NCBI GenBank assembly: GCA_030601885.1
Contig: JAUWAU010000002.1
Span: 186,001-250,000, forward strand
Direction: 5' to 3'
Length of the DNA: 64,000 bases
Source of the DNA: Armatimonadota bacterium
GTDB taxonomy: Bacteria; Armatimonadota; Zipacnadia; JAUWAU01
Shown: in pieces, positions 8,873-18,243 of the stretch
How the letters are laid out: each line of letters opens with the position of its first letter
How positions within the stretch are numbered: position 1 is the stretch's first letter
The notes under the pieces: generated by a model
What the model was told of the DNA's origin: nothing
Databases searched by the model: none
Seen by the model: only the letters and a program-made list of their open reading frames with translations
Program-made: the position numbers and the translations under genes

Positions 8873-11137
8873 TCAACTAGGGTTCTGGAAAGTCTGCAGC
8901 GCCGCCAAGCTCGACGTCAGCATCCGGCTCTGCGCCTGGAGCTGACTCAGGATCGCCTCCATCGAGATGAAACGCCGCACGAGCTGCTCCTGGCGCAGCA
9001 TGATGCGCTCCTCCATGCGCTCGATCTCTGCATCGACCCTCTCGATTTGCTCCTCGAGGCCAGTGGTGGTGACTTTCAGCAGGGAATTCTCGCCTTCGGC
9101 CATCTGCGCTGCATATTCCACCAGCCGCGTGGCGACGCCCTTGGTCACCATCACGGTGCCGTGGTCGCCCGTGGACGTGGTGGCGATGCGCACCACCAGC
9201 CCAGCGGTAGTTTCGTTCTGAGCATCGCCCGTCAGGATCCGCCCATCGCCGGTGGCCGCCTCGCCGTTGATGGTGCCTTCGACATCGGTCCCGGCATACT
9301 GCGCCGTCTCCCCCGCAGTCTCGGCGCCGAGTCCCGTTGATCCGGCTGTGCCTGAGCCACGGGAAGAAGCGATCTGGAGCACGTGCTTGGAGCCGTAGTA
9401 GTCGCTCTCCAGTTTCACGGCGCCGCTCGCATTCGATGTGCGCGCCTCGATGCCGGCCTCTTCCAGGGCGTCATTGATGGCATCCACGACCTGGTCTGTG
9501 CTCATGCCGGCCGTCAACACGACTGTCGTTTCGCCGTTGATGGTCAACGTCTCATCCTGTGCCAGGCCGGCGCTAATGTCGTTGCCCGTCACCGATGCGC
9601 GGGTGGCGACGGCAGTGATATCGAGCGCATAGCCCTCTGATCCGGACGAGGCGGTCGCGGCATCCACGGTCACCACCTGCACGCGGGCGTCGGTGACGCG
9701 GGTTGTGGTGGCGAAGAGCTCAGCCACAGCCTCAGGATCGTCAGCGATGGCGGCGGCCAGGCGGGAGCCGTCTATCTGCAATCGGTCGGTGACGCTGGCC
9801 GAGATGCCGATCTGTGAGAGCAGCCCGTACGCCCCCCCGAGCACCTGGACCGTCGCCGAGGCGGCGCTGCGCAGGCCGGCCTGAATGCTGCTGACGGGCC
9901 ACTGCGCGAACAGCGTGCCGCTGACGCCGGTGTCGGAGTCAAAGTCCTGCTGGGTGTTGAGAAAGTCCATGAGGCCATTGAACTGATCCACCAGCGCCCG
10001 AATGGCATCCTCCGTGCCTGTATTGTCCTGGGTGACTTGCACGCGCACCGTCTCGCTCGGCGCCTCCTGCAGCAGGTGAAACGTGACGCCCTCGGCCAGG
10101 CCCGTTATGGTATTGGTTGGCCGCGACACGGCAACGCCGTCCACGGTGAGGGTCGCGTCGGCTGCCTGGGTGAGCTCGTCGGCGACGGTCTTTTCCAGCA
10201 CGCCCAGGGTGACCAGGACGTTGTTATCGTCAGCGAAAGTCGGCGTGCCCGCATCGCCGACGATCTCGAGCCGGTACTGCGTCTGGCCGTCAACCTCCTC
10301 GCTGACGACGGTCGCTGTCACATCAGCCACGGTCGTGGTGATAGCTGTGGCGATGTCGCTGAGCGAGTCATTGGCCAGATTGATGGCCACGCCGGTGCCG
10401 TTGATGGTCACCGTGCCGCTGGGCGCTGCGCTGAGCCCCAACTCGGTGCCGACGGCGGTCGTTTGCGCATCGAGGAAATCGGACGCCGCGCCGTTGGTAA
10501 TAGCGGTCTTTATCGAGGTGCCGCTGGTGAGCAATCCCAGGCTTTCCAGCACATCGTTGGCGCTGGCATCGGCCAGGTCGATGGCGTTCGCCGCGCCCTG
10601 GCTGTCGCTAGTTATCACCAGCCGAGCGTCGGTCTCGGAGACCGTCAGGATGGATGCGGTGACACCGGCACTGGCGCCGTTGATCTTGTTGCGTATGCTG
10701 GCAAGCGTGTCCTGCGTTTCGATGTCCACGACTTTGCCGTTCACCAGTATCTCGCCCGAGAGAGCCAGAGCCGTGGTGCTATCGGTGAAGCTGGCGGACG
10801 ATACCTTGTGGGCGGAGGCCAGCGTCGTAACGACGATATCGTACGACGCGAGCGGGGCGCCGCTCTGTATGGTGGCGGTGACCACATCCGTATTGGTGCT
10901 GCCAGCCGTGCGGGCCAATAGGTCACCGACATCGGTGAGCGACTGGGCCTGCGTCTGCAGGGCCAGCAGCCGCGTGTTCAGCTCTTGATAGCTCGTCAGC
11001 TTATTGATCAGGTTGACCTGACGACTCTCGAGCTGATGTACCGGGATGCGCTCGACTGCCATCAGCGACGATACGATGCTGCTGATGTCCAGCCCCGAGG
11101 CGAGCCCATCAATTGAGATCATTCCAATACCCATCAT
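8873..11137 (-). CDS. fliD: Flagellar filament cap / hook-associated protein 2 FliD
   Basis: The protein of about 754 aa starts MISIDGLASGLDISSIVSSL after a few residues, the hallmark FliD N-terminus, and has the C-terminal coiled-coil end (ERMEERIMLRQEQLVRRF). The middle has several flagellin-IN-like repeats, such as TINGTGVAINL and LTINGETTVVL, making it longer than the common 450-500 aa. FliD forms the cap under which flagellin polymerises. A GTG at 11143 precedes two ATGs (11137, 11134); GGGAG sits 5 or 8 nt before the ATGs, so an ATG is preferred. It follows fliC after a strong terminator and leads into fliS. Confidence 0.92.
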   Translation of the reverse strand: MMGIGMISIDGLASGLDISSIVSSLMAVERIPVHQLESRQVNLINKLTSYQELNTRLLALQTQAQSLTDVGDLLARTAGSTNTDVVTATIQSGAPLASYDIVVTTLASAHKVSSASFTDSTTALALSGEILVNGKVVDIETQDTLASIRNKINGASAGVTASILTVSETDARLVITSDSQGAANAIDLADASANDVLESLGLLTSGTSIKTAITNGAASDFLDAQTTAVGTELGLSAAPSGTVTINGTGVAINLANDSLSDIATAITTTVADVTATVVSEEVDGQTQYRLEIVGDAGTPTFADDNNVLVTLGVLEKTVADELTQAADATLTVDGVAVSRPTNTITGLAEGVTFHLLQEAPSETVRVQVTQDNTGTEDAIRALVDQFNGLMDFLNTQQDFDSDTGVSGTLFAQWPVSSIQAGLRSAASATVQVLGGAYGLLSQIGISASVTDRLQIDGSRLAAAIADDPEAVAELFATTTRVTDARVQVVTVDAATASSGSEGYALDITAVATRASVTGNDISAGLAQDETLTINGETTVVLTAGMSTDQVVDAINDALEEAGIEARTSNASGAVKLESDYYGSKHVLQIASSRGSGTAGSTGLGAETAGETAQYAGTDVEGTINGEAATGDGRILTGDAQNETTAGLVVRIATTSTGDHGTVMVTKGVATRLVEYAAQMAEGENSLLKVTTTGLEEQIERVDAEIERMEERIMLRQEQLVRRFISMEAILSQLQAQSRMLTSSLAALQTFQNPS

Positions 11138-11203
11138 CGTCACTCCCTGAGAACAGCAAGCCCCCTCGTCACGACCTCCTCTGTGAAGTCAAATCTGTGA
11201 GAA

Positions 11204-11230
11204 GGAGGGCCCCCGAGTCGGGGGCCCTCC
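11204..11230 (-). terminator. Rho-independent terminator after flagellin
   Basis: GGAGGGCCCCCGA and TCGGGGGCCCTCC form a perfect 13-bp inverted repeat just after the fliC stop on the minus strand, followed by TTCTCACAGATTTG with a modest U-richness. It separates fliC from fliD, so flagellin mRNA can be terminated or 3'-stabilised apart from the downstream genes. Confidence 0.75.
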
Positions 11231-11241
11231 CGAAGCTACCG

Positions 11242-12639
11242 CTAGCGCAACAGAGCTAGGACGTTCTGGGGCAAGGCATTGGCCTGCGCCAGCATGGCGG
11301 TGCCCGCCTGGACCAGGATCTGATCGCGGGTGAACTCCACCACTTGGCTGGCAAAGTCGGTGTCCCTGATGGCGCTCTCGGATGCCAGCAGGTTCTCCCG
11401 CGCCACGGTCAAGCTGTTGACGGTGGCCTGGAGTTGGTTGTTGACGAAGGCGCCGAGGTTGGAGCGAAGTGTGTTGACCTGTTCGATGGCCTCGTCGAGT
11501 ATCGCGATCGCGCTATCGGCCCCCGCCGTGGTGGAGATGTCGATGGCGGCGACCGTGCCGGTCGTGCCGAGTTGGCTGGTGGACACGGCCCCAACCGAGA
11601 CGGAGACTTTCTCCCCCACCGCGTTGCCCACCTGGAACTCCATCTTGCCCTGCGTCACGTAGATGCCATCTTGTGGGTCAACAGCGATGTCGTTGCCCGC
11701 CTCGGTGAGCATGATGGTCATGCTCGAGGTCGCGCCTTTGAGCTGAAGGCCGTTGCCGGCCGTGAAGGCCTCGGTGGTGGCGTCGCCGTACGTCACCGTG
11801 GCCGCGGAGTCCACGCCCCACTGTACGGCAGTGCTTGCGCTGTTGAGAACGTCGGCGGTCTCCACATAGGTGACGCCTTTGTCGCTGCCATAGCTGAGCT
11901 GTTTCAGCTCCACATGGTCCACGTCCCAGGCGGCAGTGACGCCGGTCTGAGCACTGGTGGCGACTATGGCGTCAATGACGTCCTGGACGGTGTCTGCTGC
12001 TGCAGTGAACGAGCCGACGCTCACGCCGTTGATGGTGATGGTGCCGTCGTTGGCGACCGAATCGGTGGCCGCCACGTAGACGTGTGAAGTATCAACAACG
12101 GCCTTGGTGGCGGCGGTGGTGATGTCAATGTCAATGTAGCCTTGGGGCGTGCTCGTGACAGCGCTGGCAGTGAGGATGTTGGTCGAATCAATTATCGTCG
12201 CCGACGTCCCGGCGCTGCCATCAAGCAGGTTCTTCGAACCGTACTTCGTGGTCGAGGCGATCTGGTCAATGGTGGCGATGGACGATGTCACCTGCGCCTG
12301 CAGGGCGGCCCGCGTGGCGTCGTCGTTGGTGCCCTCGCTGGCCGCGTCCAGCGCCAGGTCACGCATCTGCCGCAGCAGCGAGGTGACTTCGCCCAGCGCT
12401 CCTTCGGCCGTCTTGACCATGTTGGTGCCCTTGGCGGCATTCGACAGCGCCACGCTGAGGCCAGAGGCCTGCGCGCGCAGCATCTCCGAAATGATCAGAC
12501 CGGCCGGATCGTCCGCAGCACTGTTGATCCGCAGGCCCGAGCTCAGCCGCTCAATAGAGATTGCCAAGCGTGCGTCAACAGTGGCGAGATTCCGCTGCGC
12601 GTTTAACGCGCTAATGTTCTGGTTGATTCGCAGTGCCAT
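11242..12639 (-). CDS. fliC: Flagellin
   Basis: The 465-aa protein has canonical flagellin ends. The N-terminal D0/D1 starts MALRINQNISALNAQRNL and includes the ERLSSGLRINSAADDPAGL motif; the C-terminal D1/D0 includes FASQVVEFTRDQILVQAG and ends NALPQNVLALLR. The centre carries a flagellin-IN-like insert (TITINGVSVGSF). It is the filament subunit exported through the cluster's type III apparatus. The ATG at 12639 has GGAGGAAG 4-6 nt upstream; a longer in-frame start at 12726 would add a non-flagellin leader. It lies directly downstream of fliW-csrA, and its leader folds around GGA motifs. Confidence 0.97.
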   Translation of the reverse strand: MALRINQNISALNAQRNLATVDARLAISIERLSSGLRINSAADDPAGLIISEMLRAQASGLSVALSNAAKGTNMVKTAEGALGEVTSLLRQMRDLALDAASEGTNDDATRAALQAQVTSSIATIDQIASTTKYGSKNLLDGSAGTSATIIDSTNILTASAVTSTPQGYIDIDITTAATKAVVDTSHVYVAATDSVANDGTITINGVSVGSFTAAADTVQDVIDAIVATSAQTGVTAAWDVDHVELKQLSYGSDKGVTYVETADVLNSASTAVQWGVDSAATVTYGDATTEAFTAGNGLQLKGATSSMTIMLTEAGNDIAVDPQDGIYVTQGKMEFQVGNAVGEKVSVSVGAVSTSQLGTTGTVAAIDISTTAGADSAIAILDEAIEQVNTLRSNLGAFVNNQLQATVNSLTVARENLLASESAIRDTDFASQVVEFTRDQILVQAGTAMLAQANALPQNVLALLR

Positions 12640-12664
12640 TTGTCTTCCTCCATGAAATGAAAAC

Positions 12665-12699
12665 GCCGGCTGATCCCTATTCTTCACAGGGGAGCCGGC
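12665..12699 (-). promoter_or_regulatory. Flagellin leader hairpin, candidate CsrA target
   Basis: In the fliC 5' leader (minus strand) GCCGGCT pairs with AGCCGGC, with an inner CCCT/AGGG pairing around a GTGAAGAAT loop. AGGGA lies in the descending arm, and the nearby Shine-Dalgarno GGAGGAAG provides a second GGA. CsrA binds GGA in or beside hairpin loops and blocks flagellin translation in Bacillus until FliW removes it. Adjacent csrA and fliW make the same circuit likely here, though direct binding is inferred. Confidence 0.4.
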
Positions 12700-12789
12700 C
12701 TGCTTGGGGCTTCCATGCCCTGCCAACGGGCTGCTGCATTGATTTTCATTCCGCCGCCCGCCGCTGGCCCCAGGCGGGGAATGATTCAG

Positions 12790-13107
12790 TCAACTGTCAC
12801 CTCCTGCTCGGTGCGCCCCTCCCCTCTCTCCATCACGGTTATCGGCAGCCCCCTTATCTGACTTTAGTTTTGGTGCGGGCGCCCCACACATTTTTTTTGC
12901 CAACAACGCCGCCGCCTGCTGGCGCGACTCCATAGCCCGCCGGTTCTCCGCCAATACCGCCTCGTACACCTCGCGCCGATGCACCGGCACATGGCGCGGC
13001 GCCGCGATGCCCAGGCGCACTTGATCGCCACGGACGGCGATGACGCGTACCTCGATATCATCGCCGATCATTATGCTTTCAGACGCCTTTCGCGCCAGAA
13101 CCAGCAC
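12790..13107 (-). CDS. csrA: Carbon storage regulator CsrA with C-terminal extension
   Basis: From a GTG at 13107 the protein reads (M)[19 protein letters not shown] followed by [22 protein letters not shown], a complete CsrA dimer fold with the conserved R of the LARK motif and the RREVY region that binds RNA. GGAGGA lies about 5 nt before this GTG, which also gives the family N-terminus; longer in-frame starts do not. About 40 residues after the core form a basic, low-complexity tail, making it 105 aa against the usual 60-75. CsrA is a translational repressor of flagellin antagonised by FliW, encoded just upstream. Confidence 0.93.
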   Translation of the reverse strand: MLVLARKASESIMIGDDIEVRVIAVRGDQVRLGIAAPRHVPVHRREVYEAVLAENRRAMESRQQAAALLAKKMCGAPAPKLKSDKGAADNRDGERGGAHRAGGDS

Positions 13108-13209
13108 GACCGTCCTCCATCTCTTGGGGGAAAGGAAAAGGCAAAAAGGACCAACCACGACACGACGAGCGCTGCATACCCATGCGTTGGTGGTCTTCTC
13201 CCTGCTGCT

Positions 13210-13704
13210 TTATCTCTGCTCCTTGCCGTTATCGCCGCATGGGCACTGCGCCGCGGCACAGGACCGCTCGCTAATCTCATCCTCAGTGCGAAGCACATAC
13301 TGCAGCGGATGTTGGGTGTCGTTCAGCATAACTTGCTTGCCAAGCTGACGGCGGCGGTTGATCACGATGGGAGCGCGAAGGTTGGCGGTGACGCGCCGCG
13401 GCTGCTCGTGTACCGCCAGGATCACCAACAGCTCGGCCTCCTCGGCCCGCTCGAGCTGAAGCTCTGCAGCGTCGGCATCGCTGATCTCGATGTCGTATTG
13501 CCCGGCGATGGCGGCCGGCGGCATCACGGCGAAGGCAATGCTGGGCTCGTCCACCGCCTGCAACCAGCGCAGCCCTGGCTCTGCCTCGGCGCTCAGCACA
13601 CAGTACTGCTGCAGCTCAGTGAACGGAGGAATGCCGCCGGGGAAGACAACGACGTCGTCCGCTGCGATTTCGATGTCGCCGAATATCCTGCTCCGTATAC
13701 GCAT
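13210..13704 (-). CDS. fliW: Flagellar assembly factor FliW
   Basis: The 164-aa protein contains FliW hallmarks: FPGGIPPF near the start, LRWLQAVDEPSIAFAV, and TANLRAPIVINRRRQLGKQV near the end. FliW binds both flagellin and CsrA, releasing CsrA repression when flagellin has been secreted. The start at 13704 (MRIRSRIFGD) has GAGG 5 nt upstream; in-frame sequence further upstream overlaps flgL in another frame and is not FliW-like. It lies between flgL and csrA, the arrangement seen in Bacillus and many other flagellates. Confidence 0.93.
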   Translation of the reverse strand: MRIRSRIFGDIEIAADDVVVFPGGIPPFTELQQYCVLSAEAEPGLRWLQAVDEPSIAFAVMPPAAIAGQYDIEISDADAAELQLERAEEAELLVILAVHEQPRRVTANLRAPIVINRRRQLGKQVMLNDTQHPLQYVLRTEDEISERSCAAAQCPCGDNGKEQR

Positions 13705-13754
13705 GTGATCCTCAGGGAACGACGTGCGTCCCCGCATTCCGCATGCCCCGCGGC

Positions 13755-14672
13755 TCAGGCGAGGACGCTCAGCATGCCGGGCATGTGAAGCAGATGCGCC
13801 GTGGCAGTGAGCGCAGCTTCGTAGGCGGTGGCTTGAATCTGGACCGCAACAATGGCTTCGGCAACGTCGAGCCCGACAAGCTGGTCGCGACTGCTCTCCG
13901 CTCGCAGCTCTGCATCCAGCAGCACTTCTTGTGCCCACCCGACACGCTGCAGGCCAGTGCCCAGCGTAGCCCGCATCTTGAGGAAGTGATTTGCAATGCT
14001 CTCGAGGTCAGCGAGACTGGTGTTGGAGATCGCCTCGACGTCGGCGTCCAGAATGCGCTGGTGCAGCTCGCTGAGGCTGACGAAGACGTCGGCCACCGCC
14101 GGGTCAATGCCGCCCACATTGAAGAGCACGTCCCCGGGTACGTTTACTGCCATTACCCCGCCGCCGCCCAACGGGCGGAGAATCTCGCCTCCGTCGCCCA
14201 CGTAGGTGGGAACGCCGCCGACCGATGCCGGCGGGTCGAAAGGCGGCGTGAGCGTACGGTGCCCCGCGAAGATGTGCCGACCGTCAACGCGCTGGTTGGC
14301 GATGTCGAGAAGATGGGCCATGGCTTGCTCTATCTCGCGCACGATGCCGATGCGCTCGGCATCGTTCATGGGGCTGTTGGCGCTGGCGAGGGCCAGGTCG
14401 TGAACCCGACGGATCGTGGACGTGATGTCCGCAAGCGCCGCCTCCGTCGTGGCCAACCAGCGTCCGGCCCTGTCGAGCGTGCGCTCCCGCACGCCGACTT
14501 TCGCCAGCGCTTCGTTCAGCCTGTAGAGCTGGCCGATGACAACAGGATCGTCAGATGGCTTCTGGATACGCACGCCACTGACCAGCGCCTCTTGAGCGGC
14601 ACCGAGCCGCTTGAAGCTCTCGGAGACATATCGCTGCGTCCGGATCAGCATCATATACTCAGTGACGCGCAC
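13755..14672 (-). CDS. flgL: Hook-filament junction protein FlgL (HAP3)
   Basis: The 305-aa protein starts MRVTEYMM, typical of FlgL, with flagellin-like D0 helices (EALVSGVRIQKPSDDPVVIG), a mid-protein RVDGRHIFAGHRT motif characteristic of FlgL, and a C-terminal helix rich in Ala/Leu. It forms the junction between FlgK and the flagellin filament. A GTG start at 14672 follows the flgK stop by 11 nt with GAGGTGA upstream, so the two genes are translated as a pair. Confidence 0.93.
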   Translation of the reverse strand: MRVTEYMMLIRTQRYVSESFKRLGAAQEALVSGVRIQKPSDDPVVIGQLYRLNEALAKVGVRERTLDRAGRWLATTEAALADITSTIRRVHDLALASANSPMNDAERIGIVREIEQAMAHLLDIANQRVDGRHIFAGHRTLTPPFDPPASVGGVPTYVGDGGEILRPLGGGGVMAVNVPGDVLFNVGGIDPAVADVFVSLSELHQRILDADVEAISNTSLADLESIANHFLKMRATLGTGLQRVGWAQEVLLDAELRAESSRDQLVGLDVAEAIVAVQIQATAYEAALTATAHLLHMPGMLSVLA

Positions 14673-14683
14673 CTCTGCTCACC

Positions 14684-16057
14684 TCATCCGACAAGTCCGA
14701 TCACGGTCTCGAGCAAGCCATCAATGACGCCAGCCAATCGTGCCGAGGCCTCGAAGGCGCGCTGGTGCACCACCAGATTCACCAGCTCTTCGTCCAGGGA
14801 CACGCCGGCGGCTGAGTGGCGGGCCTCCGTGGCCCGAGCCACGACCAGGTCGCGCGCCTGCGCCAGCTCCTGGGCGTCGCTGACGTCGAGGCCAACACGC
14901 GTTACGAATGCCGAGTACAGTTCGGTCAGCGTCGCGGTGCCGCCGGCACCGACGCGGGCGTCCCGCAGGTCGGCGATGGCCTGTGCCTGCTGTCCGTCAC
15001 CCGGCTCGCCACCGGCCGATGCGCCGATCTTGGCCGAATCTGCCGCAATGACCGGGTTCACGTTGATCTCGCCGTCCACGCCCAGGATGAAGAAGTCCAG
15101 GCCGGTGGTGCTGCCATCGAGGCCGATGCCGGCCTGATGCAGGGCATTCACCTCCGCCGCGAGCGTATCTCGAAAGCTCTCTATCTCGGGGAGGTAGGCC
15201 GGCAGGTGCTGGTCCCGAACAGCGATGAGTCCCGCGATCTCGCCGCCGATCACAGCGGCCTCGGTGCCGCTGGCGAACTTCACGGTCAGCAGCCCGGCGT
15301 TGCTGGGGTCAGGCTCCACGATAAGCTCAAACGCCCGATCGCCCTGCACCAGCCGCTGGCCACCAATAAGCACGTCGAGCTGCTCGCCGTCGCCGGCAAT
15401 GGCCCATGCCCCAATGAGTCGCGCCAATTCGACCACCGCCCCGTCACGCTCGTCCAGGAGGTTGTTCAGCGGGCCAGAGCTGGCGCCGATGGCGATGTCC
15501 GCGTTCAGCGTGGCCACCTTCTCAGCCAACTGGTTGACGGTGTCCACCATTGGCGGGAGCCAACCGTCAATCTGTTCGCGAAGCTCAAGCATCCGTTGGT
15601 ACTGCTGCGAGACAGACTCTGCCAGCCGCATCCCAGCCTGCAGCGCCACCACCCGCATGGCGCCAGATTCGGGAGCGTCGGCAAGCTGCTCGAAGGCATC
15701 GAAGAACGCGCTGAGATCGCTGTTGACTCCACCGTCGAGGCTTATGCTGACCGCTTCAACGTGCTCGAGGCTCGCCTTCAGCCCTGTGCTGGTGCCGGCT
15801 TGGGCCGTCGCCGTTCGCAGCCGGCGAATAGCGAACTCATCGGTCACCCGCTCCACAGCCGCCAACACGACGCCCCGCCCAGGCACCCCAAGGACATCGA
15901 GCCCGCTAATCGACATGGGCACCGATGTCAGCACCGGTCGCTGCCGGCTGAAGTTGGGCGATTGTGCGTTGGCGATATTATGGCCGGTTACGGCGGCGGC
16001 GCTGGCGTGTGCTAACAGGCCGCTCCTGGCGATTTCCAGTGTTCCGAGTAGTCCCAT
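14684..16057 (-). CDS. flgK: Hook-filament junction protein FlgK (HAP1)
   Basis: The 457-aa protein begins MGLLGTLEIARSGLLAHASA and contains TGHNIANAQSPNFSRQRPVL, the axial-protein N-terminal motif, plus LNADIAIGASSGPLNNLLDERDG-like FlgK signature residues and a C-terminal domain ending near VHQRAFEASARLAGVID. It is the first hook-associated protein after the hook. It lies between flgN, its chaperone gene, and flgL, with gaps of 6 and 11 nt. Confidence 0.95.
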   Translation of the reverse strand: MGLLGTLEIARSGLLAHASAAAVTGHNIANAQSPNFSRQRPVLTSVPMSISGLDVLGVPGRGVVLAAVERVTDEFAIRRLRTATAQAGTSTGLKASLEHVEAVSISLDGGVNSDLSAFFDAFEQLADAPESGAMRVVALQAGMRLAESVSQQYQRMLELREQIDGWLPPMVDTVNQLAEKVATLNADIAIGASSGPLNNLLDERDGAVVELARLIGAWAIAGDGEQLDVLIGGQRLVQGDRAFELIVEPDPSNAGLLTVKFASGTEAAVIGGEIAGLIAVRDQHLPAYLPEIESFRDTLAAEVNALHQAGIGLDGSTTGLDFFILGVDGEINVNPVIAADSAKIGASAGGEPGDGQQAQAIADLRDARVGAGGTATLTELYSAFVTRVGLDVSDAQELAQARDLVVARATEARHSAAGVSLDEELVNLVVHQRAFEASARLAGVIDGLLETVIGLVG

Positions 16058-16063
16058 AGCATC

Positions 16064-16624
16064 TCACGCTGACGAATCCAGCAGTGCCGGCGCGCGAGGT
16101 GCAGGTAGCACCTCACCCGTGGCGGCATCCACGGTTGGCAGCTCCGGCACTCCCATCAGTACGTCGATGATGGCCTCGTTAAGAGCCTTTTCGTCCTGCA
16201 GAAGCTCCTGGTTGACGGCCGATCGCACCTGCGCCGCACGAATCAGCCGCGCCAGACGCCTTCTGAGCTCCTGCCAACGCTCGGCGTCGGGAGAGGCGGC
16301 CCCATTCCCAGTGCGGACGGCGAGCCGCGCCAGCGAGCACTCGTCGCTCGGCACGCCTGCCAGCCTCGCGTACGCGGCAACAGCATCACCGCGGTGTCGC
16401 TGCTTCGCCCCGAGCTCGTCGGCCGCGGTGCGAAGCAGCCGGCATACTTCCAGCACGGCAGCCGCGTCGCGCTTCGCCAAGGCCTCCTGCTGGCTGACGA
16501 GCAGTCGCACAATGCGTTCCCAGCAGAAGCTCTCACCATCCACAGCGGCGTACAGCGCCAGCAGCGCCTCGGCGGCTGCCTTCTCATCACCAAATGCACC
16601 TTCGTGCGTCTCCCCATCTGACAT
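16064..16624 (-). CDS. flgN: FlgN-family chaperone for FlgK/FlgL
   Basis: This 186-aa, strongly helical protein (EALLALYAAVDGESFCWERIVRLLVSQQEALA, then a long charged helix region) has FlgN-like length and composition and lies immediately before flgK and flgL, the substrates FlgN chaperones. The ATG at 16624 has GGGAG 10 nt upstream; an in-frame GTG at 16645 has no visible ribosome binding site. Sequence motifs are weak, as usual for FlgN, so the name relies mostly on context. Confidence 0.75.
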   Translation of the reverse strand: MSDGETHEGAFGDEKAAAEALLALYAAVDGESFCWERIVRLLVSQQEALAKRDAAAVLEVCRLLRTAADELGAKQRHRGDAVAAYARLAGVPSDECSLARLAVRTGNGAASPDAERWQELRRRLARLIRAAQVRSAVNQELLQDEKALNEAIIDVLMGVPELPTVDAATGEVLPAPRAPALLDSSA

Positions 16625-16732
16625 GCTACTGCCGCTCCCGGCCACGGCGGGCAGAATTGAAGACGGCTAAAGTAGAAGACGGCGAATCCCCCGCATTGGT
16701 GTGGCTGCCGTCTGTTCGTCTTTCCCTTATCC

Positions 16733-17050
16733 CTACAGGGCCGGCGAAAGCTGCTGGTAGAGCATCGTGGCAATGCCAACACTGCTGCGACGCACCATGC
16801 CCCTCGCCAATTCATAGTCGAGCTGCTCGCGAAACATCTCTTCAGCCCGACTGACCCTCAGCAGACCGTCTCGGGGCGCCGAGCCGCGCATTGCGGTCAT
16901 CATGGCGACCATGAAAAGCGCCTCGAAGTCCGCACACGCCTCCCACATCCGGGAGTCGGGACTGGTATCATCGGTTTGGCGCAATGACGTATGCAGCCGG
17001 CTCTCGGACGCCGCCATCTGCGCACCGGCGAGTGTTATCCGTGCATCCAT
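16733..17050 (-). CDS. flgJ: Rod-binding protein, FlgJ N-terminal domain only
   Basis: The 105-aa protein matches the rod-binding (FlgJ N-terminal) domain: DFEALFMVAMMTAMR, then EMFREQLDYELARGMV and a hydrophobic helix ending the protein. The muramidase half found in enteric FlgJ is absent; a separate lytic transglycosylase is encoded at 37005. The ATG at 17050 has GAGGGG 6 nt upstream. A GTG at 17089 overlapping the flgI stop is a less likely start. The product helps the rod cross the cell wall. Confidence 0.88.
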   Translation of the reverse strand: MDARITLAGAQMAASESRLHTSLRQTDDTSPDSRMWEACADFEALFMVAMMTAMRGSAPRDGLLRVSRAEEMFREQLDYELARGMVRRSSVGIATMLYQQLSPAL

Positions 17051-17085
17051 GGGTGACCCCTCGGTCAGGAGCGCTTCGCCTTCCT

Positions 17086-18201
17086 TCACATGATGGCGAG
17101 ATGCCCCTGCAGCGCCCCGGCTTCTTTCAGCGCCTGCAGTATCGCGACAAGGTCCCTGGGCGACACGCCCAGTGCGTTGAGCGCCGTGACCAGGTCGCCT
17201 ACGGTGTTTTGCGGCGGGATCTCAAAGAGGCGCCCGGTCTCCTCCTTGGCACGCACTCTCGTGTCCGGCACCACGATCGTCTCGCCGGCGGAGAAGGGGG
17301 CCGGCTGCGCGATGACGGGCCACTCGCGGATTTGCACCTCGAGGCTGCCGTGCGACACCGCGGCGGGCAGGAGCCTGACATTGTGCCCAATGACAACCGT
17401 GCCGGTGCGCTCGTTGATCACTACCCTCGCCGCCGCATCCGGTCGCACCGGGAGCGACTCGAGGCGGGTGATGAGCCGCACCAGCTGGAATTCGTCCATT
17501 TGAGGCACTTGCACGCTGACGCTGGCGGCGTCCAAGGCCCGGGCCGCCTCGCGGCCCAGCTCTGCGTTGATCGCCGCCGCGATGCGACTCGCCGTCGTGA
17601 AGTCAGGTAGGTTGAGCGACAGACACAGGCCGACCGTGGGCAGCTCATCGGGAACGGCGCGCACCACAGATGCGCCCCCCGGCACCCGGCCAACTGCAGG
17701 ATGATTCTTCCGGATCCGCTCGCCGCCGGCGGCCACGTTGTACCCGCCGATGGACACCGGGCCCTGAGCGACGGCGTATATCTGGCCATCGAGGCCCTGC
17801 AGCGGCGTCAGCAGGAGCGTACCGCCGCCCAGGCTCTTCGCATCGCCGATGGATGACACCGTGACGTCAAGCGTGCTCCCAACCTTCACGAAGGCGGGCA
17901 GAGAAGCCGTCACCACCACCGCCGCGACGTTCGTCACGCGCAGCTCCGTGGGCGAGACCGTCACGCCGAATTGCTCCAGCATGTTGGCCAGCGACTGGAC
18001 GGTGAAAGTGGAGCGCATGCCATCCCCAGTATTATCGAGCCCGACGACGAGCCCATAGCCGATGAGACGGTGCTGCCCAAGGCCGGCTATCGTGGCGATG
18101 TCCTTGATCCGCGTGCCGGACGGCGCAGCCGTCGAGGGCTCTGCCGCCGCCGCGTCCGTCGCTGCCATCATGATGGCCATCACGATCTGTGCGTACGCCA
18201 T
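17086..18201 (-). CDS. flgI: Flagellar P-ring protein FlgI
   Basis: The 371-aa protein has a short signal peptide (ending about residue 20), the conserved RIKDIATIAGLGQHRLIGYGLVVGL start, LANMLEQFGV, GSTLDVTVSSIGDAKSLGGGTLLLTPL and the C-terminal NALGVSPRDLVAILQALKEAGAL. It forms the periplasmic P-ring bushing and therefore implies a Gram-negative envelope. It is flanked by flgH and flgJ, the usual order. Confidence 0.96.
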   Translation of the reverse strand: MAYAQIVMAIMMAATDAAAAEPSTAAPSGTRIKDIATIAGLGQHRLIGYGLVVGLDNTGDGMRSTFTVQSLANMLEQFGVTVSPTELRVTNVAAVVVTASLPAFVKVGSTLDVTVSSIGDAKSLGGGTLLLTPLQGLDGQIYAVAQGPVSIGGYNVAAGGERIRKNHPAVGRVPGGASVVRAVPDELPTVGLCLSLNLPDFTTASRIAAAINAELGREAARALDAASVSVQVPQMDEFQLVRLITRLESLPVRPDAAARVVINERTGTVVIGHNVRLLPAAVSHGSLEVQIREWPVIAQPAPFSAGETIVVPDTRVRAKEETGRLFEIPPQNTVGDLVTALNALGVSPRDLVAILQALKEAGALQGHLAIM

Positions 18202-18243
18202 TTCGTCAACTCTCCATCACCGGGTCGGCCCGCTCGCAACTCT

